Shown piece after piece: positions 6,454 to 11,020 of a stretch of 11,020 nucleotides of DNA. The stretch is from positions 1 to 11,020 of the forward strand of contig JADGJG010000911.1 of NCBI GenBank assembly GCA_027596195.1. Direction: 5' to 3'. The stretch's first letter is position 1; each line of letters starts with the position of its first letter. The position numbers were made by a program, and so were the translations under genes. The notes under the pieces are model-generated. The model did not search any database, was not told where the DNA came from, and worked only from the letters and a program-made list of their open reading frames with translations. The stretch comes from Podochytrium sp. JEL0797 (taxonomy: Eukaryota > Chytridiomycota > Chytridiomycetes > Chytridiales > Chytriomycetaceae).

Positions 6454-9400
6454 ATGGACGCCGTGGTTGCGGAACTCCGATCCTCAGTCAAGTAGGGATT
6501 CCTGAGATTCTCTTTTGATTCCCCTTGGTCCACTCCAATAGTATCCAATTATTTTTATTTATTTATTTTAATCACCAGGACCGGCGATGCCCCAGCAACC
6601 CTGCGCATCTGTACTCGCATCAGGGATGCCCTCGCTATGGTGAGCCGAGTGTAGCCCTACAGCCTTGACTGCGATGATCGAATTCCATCGAAATTGACCA
6701 CTGATATCGAAAGGGCCCCATCCAACTCTCGAACGCCATGTACAAGCGGATATTCGATCTCATGTGCTCGCAGGACCCGTGGGACCGTCTGACGGGTCTT
6801 GCCGCCATTGGTTAGTCCCGTTGCCGGTCATGTGATCACTGGCTTCTCTCCCCGCCAAGACCCAGTTTGACAGCGACACCTGATCCCGAAATTATCTCGA
6901 TTATGATATCTCGATTATGAAAGTCTTGGACTTGTTTATTGGTTTCCCGGGACTGCGAAAGCGATTGCTGATGGATGATTGGACCTTGTCGAAATTGATT
7001 TGGCGGGAATTGGGGACCTTTTGTGATTCGTCGAAACAAATGAACGAAACCGGTCCTCTATTCGCAACGGCGTGGAATATGCGTGTAACGTCGAATCAAA
7101 GGAGCGAGCGAAGCAAACACGAATTTCCGAGCAGCGAAATGAGGCTTCGACGCGTGCATGATTGCATTGGCTCGGCCCGGGTGTAGATGCGAGTTTGACT
7201 CTGGATATTACGGTCCAAGTAATTCAAAAGATGTGCCTCTTTTCCGATCCCGGATTTTGTGTCTCTTGTTATCTTTGTCCCCCCCCCCCCCCCCCTTGCT
7301 TCTATCCATTTCTTCCCCTGCCACTCCCAATTTTCTTATCCCCCACTCTCCCAGAATCCCTGATCGAAACAGACACCTCGGGCGAAATCGACATGACGAA
7401 AATGAACCGATTTGCGAACTACATTCGTCTCGCGCTTCCGGGACAACTGGATCCTGATGTGTCGCTTGTAGCGGCCCGTGTGCTTGGTAAACAGCTTTGT
7501 TATTACGTTTGATGGATTCTGAAGGGCGCGCTGTTTCGTTTGTGTTATGGACTCACCGACACACACACACACAGGTCGACTAGTCAAATGCTCTGGACCG
7601 ATGGCAGCAGATTTTGTTGAGTTTGAAGTCACGAGAGCGTTGGAATGGCTTCAAGGTGAGTTGCGAGACATTTTGACCGATGGTTTGAGCTTGGTTCCAA
7701 ACCGCATCCTTTTTAGGCGATCGCAACGAAATGCGGCGGTACGCGGCGGTACTTATTATCCGTGAATTGGCTGGAAACGTGTCGGGTATTTTGTATTCGT
7801 ATTTGCAGCAGATTTTGGACCATATTTGGGCGAGTTTGCGGGACCCAAAGGTAAAAAAAACAAAGCGCTTGAATATCTCAATTTCGGGACGATTCAGACC
7901 CCCCACGTTGCTTTTCGACATTAACCATGCGAAACCTTGTCCTTCCCAACAAACAGCTGCAAATCAGAGAAACAGGGGCCGAAGCGCTCGGCGCATGCCT
8001 CAAAGTGATGGTGCAGCGCGAATCACACCAACACACGCAATGGTACACCAAAGTGTACACGGAAGCGAGCAAGGGAATCCTGTCGCAAAAGACGAACGCG
8101 TCGGTGGAAACGCTGCATGGGTCGTTGCTGGCGTTGAGGGAAATGTTGAAGTGTACGGCAAAGGTACATAAAAATGTCGACTCTCCCGTGTTTGTTAATT
8201 CACTCCCTCACTCACATGCCCTGCATCTTCTCTGTTAGTTTATGGAAAACAAGTACCCCGAAGCCAGTGAACTCATTCTGCGTAACCGCGACAGCAAAGA
8301 CACGCTTGTGCGCAAAACTGTGATTTCGCTGTGTTCGACACTCGCGAGTTTCAACACGGCGTCGTTTCTGAGCATGCATTTTAACACGTATTTGCCGTAT
8401 TTGTTGGGTCAGTTGAGGAGAGAGAAGGATTTGTTGACGGGTAAGAAATTCCCAATCTCTACTTTTTTTCGGCTAACTACGGACTTTCATCCCCTCTCTG
8501 GGAATTTTCTCTCCATGCCAGTCAACCGCGCATTCGCTTCGTTTGGAGAGATTTCGGTTGTTGTAGGGTCGGCCATTACGCCGTACCTCGAAGTGTTTTT
8601 GAAAATTGTCAAGGAGTCCCTCACCAAATCGTGAGTCTGTTCTCTCTCCTCACTTATTCCGCTCCTTCCTATCCCCCTTTGAAATATTGCTCACCGCCAT
8701 CACCCAGAAAATCGAGGTCCAACGATTCTTCCGTGTTCCAATCGATCGGCAACGTGGCCAAAGCCGTGGGTCCGGCTCTAACAAAATACATGCATGAGAT
8801 TCTGGACGTGCTGTTTGCGCTGGGATTGACGGAATCGCTGTGTCGGTTGTTGAGTGACTTGTGTCTGTTTATCCCGCCGTTGCGGGCCACGATTCAAGGT
8901 GATGAATTGGGTTTTTTTGTCTGAGCTTCTTTTCTTACCTTCTTTCCATGCTTCAATTTCCCCCACGCAGATCGGTTGCTTGATTTGCTGTCGCTGATTC
9001 TGTGCGGGGAAAAGTATCAGCATTTGGCTTTGGTCAAGAAACTGCCGCGTGATTTTTTCGTTAGTTTGTCTTCTAAACCTGGTGGCACCTCCCTTTATTA
9101 ATGTGCTTGATTCTCCTCGCAGATTGTCGAGTCGCGTGATTCTGAAACCATCTTGCTGGCTCTCAACGCGTTGGGAAGTTTCGACTTTGCAGGTGAGACT
9201 CGCCCGCCTGTCCTTCTTTGTTTGAACACCACTCAATCGATCCACCCAACCGTGTTGAAAAAAAAGACCACACCCTCCTTGAACTCGTACGCGAATGCGC
9301 CGCGCTCTACTTTTATGATGAATCTGCGCAAATCCGCAAATCAGCGGCGCTCACGTGCTGCAAACTGATTGGACGGGATCCCATCAATTACCTCGACACG

Positions 9401-11020
9401 GAGTACGCGACCAAGGTTGTGAATGGAGTGTTTGAGAGGCTGTTGGTTGTGGGGATTACAGATCTTGGTGAGGTTTTTTGTTGGAGCGCGAGTGAGTGAA
9501 GTATTGAAGCATGCATTTTAGACTACCGAATCCGACGCGCCATCATTTCAGCCGTGGATGTGAAACTCGACCACCGTCTCGCGCAGCCCAGCAACATTCA
9601 GTCCATTTTCGCGGCGCTGAATGACGAGGATTTTGTGATTCGCGAACTCGCGGTGGTGGTGATTGGACGGCTTTCGTTGCGGTGTCCTGCGGGTATGATG
9701 CCATTGTTGAGGCAGGCGTTTATTCAGTTTTTGACGGAGATTCAGTATTCCGGTGTGAGGTAAGAGACAGTGAAGCGCCGACTTTTTTTGTTTCCCGTCG
9801 TCGAAAAGTCAATGGACTCACAAATACAATTACCAGCGGCCAAACGGAAGAAAGTGCCAAACTCTTGGGCGGACTCATTGCCTCGTCGCATTACCTAGTG
9901 AAACCCTACGTCCCAGCCATTCTCAAAGTCCTCCTCCCCAAAGCCAAAGACGCGAACCCCAACATTTCTTCCAAAATCATTACCGCAATCTGCGAGCTCA
10001 GCCGATTCGGCAACAGCGATTTTCTGCCCTACATTGACGAGATTCTTGATATCCTCGTGGACGCCATCAAGGATCAAACGAGCTCTGTGCGCCGAGAAGC
10101 GGCGTTGCGAACGCTTGGGCAGTTGAGCACGAATGTTGGGGTCGCGGTCACGCCGTATCACAAGTATCCCGAGTTGTTGGGGTTGTTGATGGAGAAGTTC
10201 AAGTCGGAGCAGAGTGTTGTGTTGAGAAGGGAGACTGTGACGGTGATTGGGTTGTTGGGGGCGTTGGATCCGTATCGGATCAAGGTATGAAAGGGGTGAT
10301 TTCTTTTTATGGTGGCGAGTTTCTGAACTCGATTCTGTTTGGTTGATGAAAATCAGGTGGACGCGGATAGTAGCCCCAAGAATGCGAATTTGCAGGATAC
10401 TACGTTCCAGTCGATCCCTGTGGGTCCGTCGTCGGATGAGTATTATCCCATGGTGGCCATCAACTCTTTGATGAAGATCCTGCAAGACGTGGCGGCCCCA
10501 TCGTACCATCAGTCGGCTGTGCAGGCTGTGATTCAGATTTTTGATAAATCTGGGATGAGATGTGTCCCCTTGTTGCCCAAGGTGTGTGTGGGAATGTTTT
10601 TTTGGTTACGGAGAGCTGAAGTGTTTTTCCCTGGAATCCAACCAGGTGATGCCGCCCATTTTGGCCGCGATGAAAGTCGGATCCATGAGCGAACTCGAAT
10701 TCTACGTTGCGCGACTCGCGGAGCTCACCACGATTGTGAAGCGCCACATCCGACCCTACCTCTCTGAAATTTTTGGCGTCATCAAAGAGTTTTGGAACAT
10801 TAGCAACGGGTTCCAGTTATCGTCCTTGAACCTCCTGGATGCGATCGCTGGTGCGCTTCAATCGGACCTCAAAGTTTTTCTGCCCTCGGTCCTGCCGCAG
10901 ATTCTCCAAATCTTTGAACTCGATTCGAGCGAAACCCGATACCCCACGCAACGCGTTTTGGAGTCCCTCGTGTCCCTCAACAGCAGCATTGACGAACACT
11001 TGCACCTCATCATCCCCATC
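6454..11020 (+). CDS. TOR: Serine/threonine kinase TOR, N-terminal HEAT region (partial, 17 exons in window)
   Basis: Exons: 6454-6491, 6579-6639, 6714-6810, 7355-7486, 7575-7655, 7717-7850, 7957-8163, 8239-8440, 8522-8630, 8708-8898, 8971-9059, 9123-9192, 9267-9467, 9522-9759, 9837-10284, 10357-10581 and 10646-11020, open at the window edge (2,898 nt, 966 residues). The start [15 protein letters not shown] is followed by [33 protein letters not shown] and [17 protein letters not shown]. Then come [65 protein letters not shown] and [17 protein letters not shown]. This tracks mTOR in order through its HEAT solenoid, to roughly residue 1,050 of the human protein. TOR integrates nutrients and growth; this region scaffolds dimerisation and Raptor/Kog1 binding in TORC1. 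FAT, FRB and kinase domains are outside the window, so TOR1/TOR2 identity is undecided. Exons 1-2 are short and less certain than the rest. Confidence 0.97.
6893..6920 (+). repeat. Perfect 14-bp tandem duplication in TOR intron 3
   Basis: TATCTCGATTATGA occurs twice head to tail with no mismatch. It lies near the 5' third of the long TOR intron. The identity of the copies suggests a recent slippage or duplication event. Confidence 0.9.
7279..7295 (+). repeat. C17 homopolymer in TOR intron 3
   Basis: Seventeen consecutive C lie about 60 nt before the acceptor of TOR intron 3, inside its extended pyrimidine-rich tract. Length is likely to vary between strains, and it is a place where sequencing errors are common. 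Confidence 0.85.
7558..7574 (+). repeat. CA microsatellite forming the 3' end of TOR intron 4
   Basis: A CA repeat runs straight into the CAG acceptor of the 88-nt intron 7487-7574, replacing the usual pyrimidine tract. The exon begins at GTCGACTAG and restores the TOR sequence VLGRLVKC, so the splice site is secure. Confidence 0.85.

Larger units (their letters stand above)
6811..7354 (+). other. TOR intron 3, unusually long (544 nt)
   Basis: The flanking exons join directly as AAI-ESLIETD, the expected TOR sequence, so all 544 bases are taken as one intron. The donor is GTTAGT and the acceptor CTCCCAG with a long pyrimidine tract. It is five to ten times longer than the other TOR introns (54-106 nt). 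It contains a 14-bp tandem duplication, an 89-codon ATG frame (6917-7186) with no family I recognise, and a run of 17 C. A second promoter, an alternative exon or an RNA gene cannot be excluded. Confidence 0.75.

Noticed and set aside
6330..6548. A longer PMS1 N-terminus starting near 6548.
   Set aside because: The codon at 6548-6546 is TTG, not ATG. The extra residues resemble no PMS1/PMS2 N-terminus, and the DNA is taken by TOR exon 1 and intron 1. The only ATG in frame is at 6410.
6738..6740. ATG at 6738 as the TOR start.
   Set aside because: It would cut off the first helices. Two upstream exons with good splice sites join in phase and extend the HEAT-like sequence. It remains a fallback if RNA data disagree.
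6917..7186. An independent 89-aa gene inside TOR intron 3.
   Set aside because: No recognisable family, no splice or regulatory support, and chance frames of this length are common. Kept only as part of the finding on the long intron.
1..11020. Mobile element, CRISPR array, prophage or toxin-defence system.
   Set aside because: No transposase, reverse transcriptase, terminal repeats, spaced direct repeats or related proteins were seen. The window is explained by five housekeeping genes.

Overview
The window is nuclear DNA from a small-genome, intron-rich eukaryote, most likely a fungus. All five genes are split by short GT-AG introns (mostly about 47-110 nt) and are packed with 43-99 bp between neighbouring coding regions. 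As I recall the families, the NHP2 and UBC8 proteins look closest to fungal versions. The intron density argues against budding yeasts and fits a basidiomycete or an early-diverging fungus. The lineage cannot be fixed from this sequence alone.

Layout. (1) + strand, 45-852: NHP2, the L7Ae-type protein of H/ACA snoRNPs, 3 exons, 184 aa. (2) - strand, 1342-907: RPC9, an RNA polymerase III subunit of the Rpb4 family, 2 exons, 125 aa, tail-to-tail with NHP2. (3) - strand, 2669-1442: UBC8/UBE2H ubiquitin-conjugating enzyme, 6 exons, 181 aa, with a 316-nt first intron. (4) - strand, 6410-2750: PMS1 (human PMS2), the mismatch-repair MutL-alpha endonuclease subunit, 13 exons, 924 aa, with ATPase and nuclease motifs intact. 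(5) + strand, from 6454 past the window end: TOR, the PIK-related kinase of nutrient signalling. Seventeen exons cover the first 966 residues, all HEAT-repeat region; the FAT, FRB and kinase domains lie outside.

Every gene model was built by hand from splice sites and homology. Exon phases join at every junction, and the summed coding lengths divide by three: 555, 378, 546 and 2,775 nt, and 2,898 nt for the TOR part.

The genes do not form one pathway. They are housekeeping functions: ribosome biogenesis, Pol III transcription, ubiquitin-dependent control of metabolism, DNA repair and growth control. I see no mobile element, CRISPR array or obvious new system. The most interesting points are the 43-bp divergent PMS1-TOR start region, a 544-nt intron in TOR, structured sequence in two other longer introns, and microsatellites or homopolymers placed at or near splice signals.
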